Below, one piece after another: positions 1-11,095 of a stretch of DNA of 64,000 nucleotides (its first letter is position 1; each line of letters opens with the position of its first letter). Below the pieces are notes generated by a model that was not told the origin of the DNA, searched no databases, and saw only the letters and a program-made list of their open reading frames with translations. The stretch is from Macrotrachela quadricornifera (Eukaryota; Rotifera; Eurotatoria; Philodinida; Philodinidae), in the NCBI GenBank assembly GCA_022393335.1, contig JAJEKB010001372.1, positions 92,189 to 156,188 on the forward strand, written 5' to 3'. Position numbers and translations under genes: made by a program.

Positions 1-118
1 ACCGAACCCAACCGAACCTTTCAACATTTTGTCAGGTTTTATGGAATCCAACAATAGCTTTGGATAAAGCAAATGAAACTGATCAAGTTTCCTATTACGG
101 GTTCGGTAGGGTTCGGGG
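1..118. repeat. Small inverted-repeat element remnant
   Basis: The first 18 bases and positions 99-116 form an inverted repeat of about 16-17 bp with one mismatch (CCGAACCCAACCGAAC against GTTCGGTAGGGTTCGG). The spacer is about 80 bp of non-coding AT-rich sequence. It looks like a miniature inverted-repeat element, or one end of a larger one cut by the window edge. No target-site duplication can be judged because the left flank is missing. Confidence 0.45.
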
Positions 119-162
119 GTTTTTAATACTGAAAAAGTGGAATCTTTCAGACAGTGTCTTAG

Positions 163-708
163 GGTTCGCTACATGCCTATAAAGGACCTACATTGGTTGA
201 CAAGGATTATGAAGTAATTCAATTACCAAATGTTGGTAGAGAATCTCATAGTTATCTTCAATATGTTATTGATAATTATGATAATCTACCCGAGATCTGC
301 TTTTTTACACAATGTAATCTTGATCATTTTGATGATTTTGTTTCAAAAAGAGAAGAAATAAAAGATATGTATATTAACATTGACAAGTGTTCAAAAAATA
401 TGAAAGATGGTCCTTTAGAAGAAGGTCTAACAAATGGTCGTATGGAATCATGGCAAGGCAAAAAATTAGCGACATGTGAATATGATTGTGTTACATGGTT
501 TAAGAAATATATTAATTCAGATGTTGATGTTAATTGTGTTAAGATATTCTGGAATGCAATTTTTAGCCTTCGAAAACGTTATATTTTATCCAGAGAAAAA
601 CAATTTTATATCGATTTACAAAAGCAGTTAAACGACAGCAATCCAGAAGTGGGTCACTATTTTGCAAGATCATGGTATTATATATTTAATCTAGATAAAA
701 ATTTATAA
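163..708 (+). CDS. DUF3431-like protein, 3' exon or fragment
   Basis: This open frame ends at TAA 706-708 and carries the signature QLPNVGRESHSYLQYV followed by DNLPEICFFTQ, the conserved core of the DUF3431 family (often near glycosyltransferases in fungi, algae and protists; function unknown). The C-terminal HYFARSWYYIFN also fits that family. No ATG lies near the domain start. The frame opens at 163, right after an in-frame TAG that belongs to a plausible acceptor (tgtcttag at about 162), so this is probably the last exon of a gene whose 5' part is outside the window or lost next to the repeat at 1-118. It could equally be a 5'-truncated pseudogene. Confidence 0.55.
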   Translation, partial: GSLHAYKGPTLVDKDYEVIQLPNVGRESHSYLQYVIDNYDNLPEICFFTQCNLDHFDDFVSKREEIKDMYINIDKCSKNMKDGPLEEGLTNGRMESWQGKKLATCEYDCVTWFKKYINSDVDVNCVKIFWNAIFSLRKRYILSREKQFYIDLQKQLNDSNPEVGHYFARSWYYIFNLDKNL

Positions 709-1139
709 AAGTGTGACAATAATTGTTTCGAATAACTGGATGGACACATAAGAAGACTCTCGCCTCTCATACACACACAATAAAAGACCTTCTCCTATTT
801 TCACTTTTTTACTTCTAAATCTTGGAAAATCCTTAAAAACATATGTTCTATTCAAATAAAAAATTTCTTTCACCAAAATAATTATAAATTAATATATAAA
901 GACATTTTTTTCAGCTTTTTTTTCATAAAATAAAATCACATTGGAAAAAAAAATATTTTGTCAGAATTAAAATGACATAATAATTATGGATGAGTAAATT
1001 TTTTTCAATGAGAAAATCTGAGAAATGATTATCGTTTGTTTAAATAACTGTTTGGTACAATAGAATGTTTCGTATTATTTTCGGATATAATAATAGCTTA
1101 ACTTGTACTATATTTGAAATGTTCAAACCAACCATGTCG

Positions 1140-1458
1140 TAATCTTGGATGAATTCTTTTTTGTATAATTGCGCCTTGTTGTGGATTTGATCCTACATAT
1201 TTTATTATTAAAAGAAAAACAATACAAAGTGGTCAAACATTAAGTGAAGCCATAACAGTAAAGGAAACAAGAAAGTTAATTTTGAAACATCAGAAACTAT
1301 GTTTATAAATAATTTTATTTTTAGGTGCTGATTATTTAATGATACTTGTGGAATCTGATTACATTTTGGAAAGTTTTATATTTTGGTGTTTAGGAAATGC
1401 ATGGATTTTGAATAAATATCACGGTGTTGGATATTATAATCAATCATTAACTGATTAA
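1140..1458 (+). pseudogene. Coding-like remnant, unknown family
   Basis: Two coding-looking pieces follow each other on the plus strand. About 1155-1305 reads through IIAPCCGFDPTYFIIKRK in a frame that meets a stop upstream. After a good acceptor (tttttag near 1324), 1325-1458 reads GADYLMILVESDYILES through to a TGA or TAA near 1456. The second piece has a hydrophobic segment. I recognise no family. Codon use looks coding-like but there is no supported start. It may be a downstream exon of the DUF3431-like gene or an unrelated relic, and it ends at the MITE that begins at 1457. Confidence 0.25.
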
Positions 1459-1641
1459 ACCCCCCTCCACAATAAAAGACCCCGGGTCTTCTATTATGAT
1501 GTCGCGAATCGCAGTTTTTTCGCGGAAAAATTGCCGTACCCCTATAGGGCGTTTTTCCAAAATTTTCGCCCCAGGGGGGTCTTCTAATATGGGGGGGTCT
1601 TCTATTATGGGGGGGTCTTCTATTATAGGGGGGGGGGGTTT
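1457..1641. mobile_element. MITE-like element with poly-G/C termini
   Basis: The left end AAACCCCCCTCCACAATAAA is the inverted counterpart of the right end, which reads ...CTATTATAGGGGGGG...TTT. The right half holds three near-identical 18-bp units of a G-run followed by TCTTCTATTAT. The interior contains a short palindrome around GTCGCGAATCGC. It has no coding capacity. The G/C runs stand out in an AT-rich background. Target-site duplication is unclear (possibly ATT on both sides). Confidence 0.6.
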
Positions 1642-1950
1642 ATTGTTGTCTGCTATTATTTAGAAATGTTTTTGATATTATCATTATTTCATATATTTGG
1701 TAGACGTTCTTAGTTTTAATAATAATTATTGTTTGTGTCAAGAATTAAGACTTGATTAATTTTTTGAAAGTTTTAAATTCAGATTTTCTTATAAGAAAAG
1801 TGTCAAAGCTAGTGGTGTTAGCTTAGCATTGATACTGAAAAAAAAAACATTAATAGTTTTATGTCGGAAGTGAAAGTGTGTCTTAATACTTTCAAATAAT
1901 ATTAAGAAAGTGATTTAATACATTGAAGTTAGTATTGAATTCAAATTAGT

Positions 1951-2348
1951 ATTGACCGGTTGGTTACGAGTTTAATTTTTTAAATTAAACTTTTCACACA
2001 ACGTTTCACATGTTGAGATACATGGATATTTATTCTCAAAAATTCTGTAGAGTGTGGAAATCTTTATAACAATCGCCCAGACACAAACCTACATCACACT
2101 CCGTTCATTGATAATGTGAAACTATGTCTTTCCTTTTTGGACGTCTCACAATGTTGCTGCATACAACACATTTTCTCCTAGGTGCTAACTGTGTGTCTGT
2201 GGCTGGAATCAACGAGAGAAATGTGTAGAAAGTTTCGGAATGTATCCGAAAACTACATATGAGTTCGTCTTATAAACACATCGCCACACGGTTATCGCGT
2301 CACTGAATCAGGTATCATATATGATACTCCTGTAACCAACCGGTTAAT
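1951..2348. mobile_element. 398-bp terminal-inverted-repeat element
   Basis: ATTGACCGGTTGGTTAC at 1951-1967 is repeated in inverted orientation at 2332-2348 (GTAACCAACCGGTTAAT) with one mismatch. The interior has no open frame. This is the layout of a non-autonomous DNA transposon. No clean flanking duplication is visible. Confidence 0.6.
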
Positions 2349-3369
2349 GTAGTCTTGCTCAGGTAGGTCGTTTACGTTGCATCCTCACGTTTTAAAACAA
2401 TAATAATGATGCATCTATCACTATAGTGCATCCAGAATACAGATTGTATTTGATGTGTATCTTATTGAAGACTAATCGAATTTCATATAAAATTTGTAAA
2501 ATATAAACTTCTATTGAAAATATTTTTACTCTTTTCAACTGTATGTATATGTGACAGGTGAGTTTGGAACAGGAATTTTAGATTTTGTTAGAAACGGTAC
2601 ATTCAACACAAAAATACGAAAAATTGTTTACTTACCATTTAAAACTTTTCCCGTATAATTTGCTTAATTATAATGATATAAGAAGATTTTTGTTTCTTTT
2701 TGTACAAATGGAGAACTAGATTTTTTCAGTGTGGCGACATGGGAATATTGGATCGTTGGTTAAATTTCATTTATTTATAATTTTTTTTTCTACAATTAAT
2801 ATGTATTTTTTCTGATGTTAGAAATATAGAGACATAGAATAATTTGTTAAATTTCGATGGTTAGTAACTAAAGTATCGACAACGATCAAGAGAAGATGAA
2901 TGGATTGACGCAAGGTGGCTATCTAAAAGAAAGAAATTCTCTGCGACACGTTTTTCTTAAAATGATAATACCATTGTGTACGGCATATTTAGGAAACTAA
3001 AAATAATAGAAGATAAAATTTCTAATCTCAATAATATACTCAATAGTGCATGATGTATAATCATGCTTAAGTTGTGTACTGCAGTTTTTATAATAACCAA
3101 GCTGGAATAGGAAATCGTGTGAAACAAAGTAATAGGGCACCTCTTCAAATGAGAATGAGGGAGAAATACGGTAACAGAGCATCTCTCTTGGTGAGGTACG
3201 AGCGAAAGAGAAAAAATGCATGTTACCCTACTCGATCATCGGAAGCATTAGATGAACTCTGACAAACCATAGAAGATGCATCTTGTATATCTAGCGTTGA
3301 CTTCACTAGTCCAAAAGCACTCAAAATCCTCAGCTTTTTTCGGGGTAGGTATGTTTTTGTAAGTGGTAG
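2349..3369. other. Intergenic, nothing recognised
   Basis: AT-rich sequence. Short frames between 2957 and 3262 on both strands overlap each other and show no family resemblance. The part nearest 3369 may be the decayed C-terminal continuation of the leucine-rich-repeat relic on the minus strand, but it no longer shows repeat units. Confidence 0.4.
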
Positions 3370-4175
3370 AGTCGTATGAATATTAGTAAAATATTCTGCT
3401 CTTTGATCATCGATATAAATCTCAGTGAGGTTCACTGTAGTGATTGTCTACGTGATATAATCAGTGAGTGATAGAAGAATATAAAGATGAAGGAACAATG
3501 TTACTCTATTTTGTTGTAAGGCATTGACTAAATATTCTGCTTCTTGATTACGAATATCATTGTAACAGAGGTTCAGTGTGATTAGTATTTATATGAAATA
3601 ATGAGTGACTAGTCGAACAAGAAAAGGAAGGATGAGTGTTACTTTGCTTTTTTTCTGTAGAATACTGGCAAGATGTTGTACACCTTGTGAACTGATTCTA
3701 TTTTCGTTGAGGTCCAGTGTAGTGAGTGTCTGTATGACTGTTGAGGTTCAGTGTGGTAAGTCTATGTGAAATAATTGATGTATTAGAGTAAGAAAATGCG
3801 AAAAGAATATAACTTTATTGTTTTGTAGAGCATTAGCAAGGTAGTATGCTCCTAAGTCAGTAATGGAGATCTGTGCAAGATTCAATGTGATAAGTATCTA
3901 TGTCACATAATCAATTATTGATAAAATAAAGAAAACAAGAAAAGAATGTTACGTTATTTTGTTGTAGAACATTGGCAAGATAGTATGCCTCTTGTAAGTT
4001 GATTGCATTCCTATAGAGATTTAGCGTAGTGAGTATCTACGTGAAATAATCAGTAATTGATAGAATACGAAAATGAAGAAAATATGTTGCTTTGTTGTCT
4101 TGCAAGCCATCAGCTAAACATCGCATGACTTGATCACCAATAAAAGGCCCTCGAGATCTAATGTAGTAATGTTCT
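3370..4175 (-). pseudogene. Leucine-rich-repeat gene relic, one LRR per exon
   Basis: Read on the minus strand, at least six units of about 84 nt each encode one 28-residue ribonuclease-inhibitor-type LRR. Examples are LTTLNLYRNAINLQEAYYLA (about 3960-4040), TLTTLDLNENRISSQGVQHL (about 3640-3720) and ILITLNLAQISITDLGAYYL (about 3810-3895). Units are separated by 55-80 bp introns with GTAACA-type donors and ...CACGTAG-type acceptors. Decay is clear. The unit near 4090-4165 has a one-base deletion between GAG-GGC and ATT-GGT. The acceptor before the unit at 3500-3577 has lost its AG. A truncated half unit sits at about 3727-3760. Such LRRs belong to NLR-like or RNI-type proteins, which are known in rotifers, but no effector domain is left here. 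Confidence 0.75.
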
Positions 4176-4972
4176 ATATGAAGTGTAAAGAGAATTTAGA
4201 TGATGAAGAGATTTGTAAGTAAATCTCATAATTCAAACTTTAAATCGTTTATTAACATCTATGAACGAGTAGAATACTTCGATGTCGTCGATTTTTCAAA
4301 TATAATAAGAGTCTCGTTGATTAAAACATTTAACTCCACCAAACGGTTTTTTAAAAGTTAAATATTAGTTTTTTTATTTCAATTTCAATAAAATATTTCG
4401 AAAAATGATATTTAACACACCTTTTGTATTCTTTTTATTTGATTCAATTGTTTGTAAAATAGTTCGAAGGAAAATCTATGGTAAAAACAAATTAAATAAT
4501 TTGTATAGTAGAAATTATACTGATTAGCAATATATTTAAAATATAAATATCACCATTAACCCAGGATACCTGTGATTAGAAGTTCCTTCAGTTAATTTCT
4601 ATGAAACTGATTCAGAAGTATGATATAGATAATGCATAGTTCCATTATTTTTTTTTGTAGCATCTTTGACAATAAAATCTTCATCTGATACACAAAATTA
4701 GTAGCAATAATATTATGTTCTGGTAAATGCGAGCCTCAATACGGTATTTATCGAAATCGGCATGAGTTTTTTTTCTTCTACTGTGTAGAAATATGAATTA
4801 AAAATTAATATTGTGTACGACATTAATCTCGAGAATAGAGAATAAAAAAAACTAATTGTTGAAATATTTGTATATGACCACTTTACTAATAGAAAAGATA
4901 ATGATTAGATTATCTATTTGTGTTTATTTTTTCATAGAAAAAAACAATATAAAGATATAACACAAAACAGAA
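4176..4972. other. Intergenic, nothing recognised
   Basis: AT-rich non-coding sequence between the LRR relic and the 3' end of the DYW-PPR gene. No open frame, hairpin or repeat that I could support. Confidence 0.4.
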
Positions 4973-7685
4973 CTAAAAATGATCTTGACACGAACAAGTT
5001 CCATTAGGAGAAAAGTGATGGATACAATTAGCATCACGAACAATAATCTCACATTGTCGAATTTTTGCAATTAATTTTGTAGCTTCATCTGAAAGAAAGA
5101 AATGCATAGGTTATTGAGAATGATAGAAAATAACACTCATAACTTACGACAATCTCCACAAACACGAAGGTTTTTTGTAATTTGAATAAATGATGGTTTT
5201 CTTTCATCAATAAAATTAAAAGCAATAGCAAGTCTTTCACTATGAGTACATAAAACTGATTCAATTGTTTCACTTTCGTTTAATGGACGAGTAATCCAAC
5301 TTGAATCATGATTATGTCCATGTTTAATAAGGTCAAATGATATACGTTCAGCTTCAGCATGAATATCATTTGATCGAGGATGAGAATGATCATGAGCTTT
5401 GAATTGCTAAAATAAAATTCATTTTAATTCGATTTTTATTATAAAACTATCTTACTGCGATTTCACCATTCACTTCAGTCCATGCTAAACCAGCTTGAAC
5501 TTTTTTTCCTATTTCTTTTATTCGATTTAATCGAATCTTTTTTGCTTCTTTATGATCACCTAACGATGAATATATATTACAAAGAAGAATTGAACCAGAT
5601 ATTAAGGTATCTTTTTCATTTGGAAATAATAATTTCATTCTTTTATAGATTTTTTCTGATAAAATTAAATTATGAGAATTTCGTGCACCAGATAAGATAG
5701 CAGCTATAATGAAAAATAAACAATGAATTAAATTAATATTGAAAAAAGTCTTACTATACATAATTGAAGAAGGTGGATTAGATTTTTCATAATCTTCTAT
5801 TAACTTTTGTGCTTCATCAAATAAAAAAAGACGACTTAAACAATCAACCTAATTCATGATGAAATGCTCGTATTTAATTTAAAAAAATGAAATGAACAAA
5901 CCATTGTAGCAATAATTTTTGTTGTTTTATGAGAAATTTCATTGAAGATAGAATAAGCTTGATCAAGAAGAGCCGAATGAGAACATGCATTTAGTACACA
6001 TATAAATATAATTTCATCAAGTAAATTTTTAGGCATTTTTCGATATAAGTTGATAGCTTCTAAACCCATTCGATTGAGTCCAAATGCATTAACTTCAATG
6101 ATAAATTTTAAAAAAAGCGAGAATAAAAATAAAAAAGCCTATTCACTCATTGCACTATATGTTATAGCATCAGGTTTATTAATCGATTCAAAAATCTGTT
6201 CAGCGTTTTTAACTGAACCAACTTTTCCCTGTAATACAAAAAAAAACGGAATGAAATTAATTATTATTGAGACAATTTTTAGAATGAATACATACCCACA
6301 TATGAATTATTGAACTGAGTATATGTGGATTATTATAGAAATCTGAAGGAATTTGATCAACAATTGATTGACATATTGAACGCATACCAAGTTGTGCACA
6401 CACACCAATGACTATGATTAATACGGTTACATCGACATTTATATTATTTTTTTTCATCTCTTCGAAAAGTTTCAAACTTTTTAATGGTTCATTATTTATA
6501 TTATATCCTTTGATCATAGTACTATAAGTAACAATATCTTTCTGATTCATCATTTGAAAAAGATTTTCGGCACTTTTAACATCGCCAAATCTCATCAACA
6601 TATTTATTGCTGAATTTTGAATATGATTATCTTTTTCACAATCTTTATATATTTGATTAAGAAGTTTTCTTCCAATTTTCATTGCTCGATCATTAGCAAC
6701 TCGAGCACAAGCACTAAATAAAACAGTTAAAGTAATTTTATTAGGTTGAATTTTCATTTCATCAAATAAATCGAATACTTTTTCTGCCATATTATTTGAA
6801 ATAAGACCTTAAAATAAATTAATCTTCAATAGTCAAATTACAAAAATACTAATAACCTTTAAACATAGTTGCATAAATATAATTTGATTTGTCGTTAATA
6901 ATAGAGAAAAGACGATAAGCATTATTAATATCATGTGATTGCACTAGAAATGCAAATAAAATAAAACAATGAAATACTTTTCATTTAAAATATCTCTTAT
7001 TCAATAAACAATATAGTCATTTATTATAATATCTTTCTAATTTTAATCTTAAATAGTTGAATAAACCATTTTAAACGGAAATAATTTTTAATTAATGAAG
7101 ATATTAGCTTTTTTTGTCAATAATACTCGATAGATTTTGTTTTTTTCTTGAAAAATCTAAGAATACCATTGAAATATATTATTTTAAGTTAGAAAAAATG
7201 AAAATTAAAAAATAGATATTCATTTTAGAATAAGAAAAGTCTTTGATAACAATGAAAAAATGGTTCAAGACTTCTTATCACTATTACAAAACATGTTTTC
7301 ATAGTTCTATTATTTTAAAATTCAACTAAATTCAAAATAAATATAATTTAATTGAACGAATGTATGACTCACTATAAAATTGAATAAGTTTTGTTTGAAG
7401 ATAAGGATTATTAAGTGAATTTTGAGAAAATTTTTCATGAATATTTATACCACGTTTATAATCATTCGAATGAGTACATGCTTTTAATACCAGATTTATT
7501 TCAGAATTTCCACACAAATCATATTGTTCATTGAAAATATCAACAATTTTCTTATGTTCTTTTGAATCCAGAAGTTCTTTCATTCTTGAATAAATTTCAC
7601 TTGATGATGATAATGAAATTGAGCATGTTCTATATCTTTTTCTATATAAAGATAAAATACGACGAAACACAAATAAACTATTCAT
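4973..7685 (-). CDS. DYW-type pentatricopeptide repeat protein with cytidine deaminase domain
   Basis: Nine exons join in phase into 633 residues: 7373-7685, 6857-6943, 6296-6807, 6147-6228, 5902-6092, 5755-5848, 5456-5703, 5148-5406, 4973-5088. Introns are 49-67 nt except the first (429). The N-terminus (MNSLFVFRRILSLYRKRYRT) is Arg/Ser-rich and looks mitochondrial. Residues about 60-425 are PPR repeats (for example DAITYSAMINAFGLNRMG). Residues about 440-510 match the plant E/E+ motifs (LLCNIYSSLGDHKEAKKIR, then LAWTEVNGEI). The DYW deaminase follows: HSERLAIAF at about 564 supplies the HxE zinc and catalytic motif, VCGDCH at about 592 spans the exon 8-9 junction, and VRDANCIHHFSPNGTCSCQD leads to a terminal DHF in place of DYW. 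In plants this family edits organellar C to U. Outside plants DYW proteins occur in a few protists, fungi and rotifers, taken as horizontal transfer. All catalytic ligands are present, so editing activity is plausible but unproven. Confidence 0.92.
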
Positions 7686-9627
7686 AGTTAATACATTCTA
7701 AAAAAATTAAATATTTTTATGAAAAAGTATTAGAAGTTTATTTATAAGTGGCAAGAAAAAAAAGAGTTCCTATATATGTACATACACTTTTCGCCATATT
7801 ACATATATATAACTTCTATAACAGAAAAGAGGGCGTTGACTATCAGTCTAGTATATTTCAAATATATGTTATATATGTTTATCATCCAATTTAGAATTCT
7901 AATTTTCGACCAGATGAAATTAGAATAACATTTTAATGAATAAAAATAGATAAAGATAGATATAATTAAGAGACGATTCACGACTGAATCGAGCATTTTT
8001 CACATGGTGTCATACAAAAAATATTGACCTCCCTTTTTTATTGCAAATGAAAGAGCATGTTGAAAAACCTTTAAATCCAAAATTTTAGCCTTTGTTGACT
8101 GATTCTTGAATAGATAGGAAAGAAATTCGGAAATTTCTCAACAAAACTCAAAAATGCTTTTTTTGATTTATTTCATTCTCAGTAAGTGATTAGTTTTTTT
8201 AAAATCCTATTTTAACATGGTTTTAGGGTCTAAAACTTCAGAAGAATGACAAAAAATACATGGAAATTTTGCATCGCTTGTTAGTGGTTTTCTAGAAAAA
8301 AAATATAAAAAACGACGCGGGTCGAGTTTTATTTCTTATGGATTCGATAGAACAGAAAAAACTACACAAGATGAAACTAAAAAAGGATTGAAAAAGTTAG
8401 CGCATAATACTTTAGTTTAACCGAAAAGATAAATGAACATTGCTCTTCTATAACATATTTTTATATGATTTTAGAAATTTTTGAATGCAATAACAAGATA
8501 ATTGTGCTTTTTTCTAAAACTAACAAATAGTGATATTGAAGATCTCGAATCAGTTGATCATGTTAGATTAGTTAGATGGTTTACAGGAAAATAAAGATGC
8601 CACAATACGAAATCTTTCAAAATTTTCCACAGAAAATATAATAACATGAAAATTTTTAAAAATAATACGATTCGGGAAAATCTTAAGAATTCGGATGAAT
8701 TCGGAAAGTCGGAAAGCAGTCGGTAAAAACTTCAAAATTCGGATGATCTGGCAACCCTGAGAAATATGCAAAAACATAGAATAACACACTATGAAAGTAT
8801 ATATTATTTTTTGGAGAGCTTTATATATTCTTTTTCATATTTATACTTATTAACACTTTTCATATAAGAAGCACTTAATAACTAAAATGATAGCGATCTT
8901 TTTACTATATGACGAAAAGTGTCGGTTGCATTATATGAAAAGTTGCTGTTGTATTTCTAAGTAAAATGTATAATCTATCAATAGCATTGTCAATTTTCAT
9001 CAACAAAACATAATTTTTTATCAAAAAACTATATAATGAACACTAGTGCATGAGAAGCGACTTCCTAAAATGTTAACTTCCGGCGATTGAATCGTGCTTA
9101 ATGCCAATTTCCGATATGATTGGGTCAGTCTTGTTGATTTTGGTTATACGAACAAATGTCGATTTTACATAGCATGGACTCATACATTGCACTTCGTGTA
9201 TTTCATCTCAACCTGGTATGTGATGGCATTAAATGAATGAGAAGAGATCAAGATGGAGCTGAAGTAGCCTTTCGTGTTGAAAAAAACAAGAAGAAGACAT
9301 TTATTGATGCATGGCAGAAAAATATTGTCGGGAATTTTATAAATGTAAAGATGTAAAATAAATTATACGTAAAACGCATTGAGACATTCTTTTTTTCTGT
9401 TTATATCTCAAGCTGAAAAACTGGTAAAATCTTGGCTTTTCTTTTATAAAATTTAGCATAATATGTGCTACTGTGATTGATCTCCGTTTGATCGACTAAA
9501 TAGAAATGCATCAATGACATTTTCATACTTCCTTGCGGATTCGTAGATATAATTAATATAGGGTTTTTGACGTGTTGTTACCTTTCACCCTCAAGATTTA
9601 TTATGATAAAAAAATCAACCTGGTTAT
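7686..9627. other. Intergenic, nothing firm
   Basis: About 1.9 kb of AT-rich sequence that holds the upstream region of the DYW-PPR gene and the 3' flank of the ADP-ribosyltransferase gene. A short direct repeat of ATTCGGA-type words sits at 8665-8760. Frames here are short and unlike proteins I know. Confidence 0.4.
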
Positions 9628-11095
9628 TTAGGCTTGTAAAACTGATATACCATATTTGTCAACTTTTACTGCTAGAAAAGTTTTTCCTAAAACTGATCCA
9701 TGAGTTTCTGACTTAGGTGTAATGTTAGCCCACCACGTTCCACCATATTTTCTAATTAGTTCATCTACGATAATTGATTTTATGTCATCTTCATCAGTTC
9801 CTTCTGCGAGGGCATTTTGAATCACTTTAATGGTATATTCTTGCATTTGAGGTGACATCGTCGAGTTAGCAATTCGAATGTCTAGAAAAAAAAAGAAATC
9901 CAATGACCATGAGAATTAAAACTTCTAATAAACTTACTTGATAGTTTCGATGATGACGTTTGAGTGTCAGCTGTTCTTGTTGTCGAATCGAAACCATTAT
10001 TTGGCGAAGCATTTTGCATAGTCATGGGCATTCCGAATGGTGACAACATTGATGGAAATGCTCCTCCTCCTCCTCCTCCTCTCATAGAATTAAAAAAAGA
10101 GGAAGAGAATGCGGATTGTGCTACTGGATTAATTGAATGTCCAAAAGCATTAAAACCACCAAATCTTGGCATTCCTTCCATCCCAAAATTCGTATTAGTG
10201 GGTTCAGGCGCAACTTGCGACTCTAGAATGCAATATTGACGCTCACATTTTTTCCGAAGAAATGTGAAAATAGACTACCTTCGGTTGGTTTAGTAGCAGC
10301 CGATGAGGCTTGATCCAGAGGTTTCGATACTTTCAATTCGGTTCGTTCTTTTTTAAACGGTGGTTTTACAAATGCAAAAGGTGGTTCTAATTCTTTGAGC
10401 TGAATAATATGTAAATTATCAGCTGGACTCAGTTGTCCCATCACTTGAAAATATGTTCCAGGCATTAAAACAATTTCTTTTTCCGTATCTTTGAAATATG
10501 AATGTGGAACAATTATTTTTCCATTGTCACTTTCAATAGAAAATAATGTTCGAATGCCTTGTGTACCCAAAAAGGTTTCGGCTTGAAGAACTTCTAAACT
10601 AGTTGTACATGAACTTACACCCCACCAAGCAAATTTCCTTCCAGTTGGATACTGTTTACTTAAATTCACACCTCGTACACCACGCCAAATGGTTTGAGGG
10701 CGGGATTCTAATTTATGTAGAGCTGTTAGAAATAATTTCAGATAAGCAAACCATGGCTTGAGATTATCACGATTTTCACCACGAAGTGTTGAATTGAGAA
10801 GTGTATAAAAACTAGGAACTATATCAAATTGCATAGTATACAAATGAATAGCGGCTGATTCATCATGTGTAAGACCATCGGCTGGATTTTGGGTATTTTC
10901 TTTAGCAATCCATACATATTCTTCGATACCATCAAATAAATGTGAAACATATTTTGTCGCTTCTTCCAGTGAAACAATTGGTGTTGCTTCGTAACCTTTT
11001 ATCGGTGAGAGTAAACGTTCGACAGGTTCTGCAACTAAATCAGTATATCGAGAATTGGCAAGATTTTCTTGTGGTGGTGCTGTATCTTGCGACAT
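9628..11095 (-). CDS. R-S-E-type ADP-ribosyltransferase fused to a dynein light chain-like domain
   Basis: Three exons (10279-11095, 9938-10222, 9628-9881) join in phase into 451 residues. The introns are 56 nt each. Residues about 30-240 are an arginine-specific ADP-ribosyltransferase (ecto-ART type). Arg138 lies in TIWRGVRG, the serine motif is GVSSCTTS (159-166), and the EKE at 205-207 is the ExE pair before IVLMPGTYFQV. The enzyme would move ADP-ribose from NAD to a protein arginine. Residues about 273-367 are a flexible Gly/Met/Phe/Pro-rich linker. Residues about 375-451 follow the dynein light chain (DYNLL) pattern: MSPQMQEY, then DDIKSIIVDELIRKYGGTWW, then a beta-rich GSVLGKTFLAVKVDKYGISV. 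No signal peptide is visible, so a cytosolic enzyme is likely. The DLC-like part may drive dimerisation or cargo binding (inference). An unspliced reading would add a false tail to exon 1. Confidence 0.88.

Noticed and set aside
9070..9300. Plus-strand reading NKCRFYIAWTHTLHFVYFIS resembling the third helix of a GPCR
   Set aside because: Only one hydrophobic segment, no start or splice support, and stops nearby. Too weak to annotate.
10223..10278. C-terminal extension of ART exon 1 ending VSVNIAF
   Set aside because: It is intron sequence. A GTAGTC donor at 10278 and a TTCTAG acceptor at 10223 restore phase into the linker exon.
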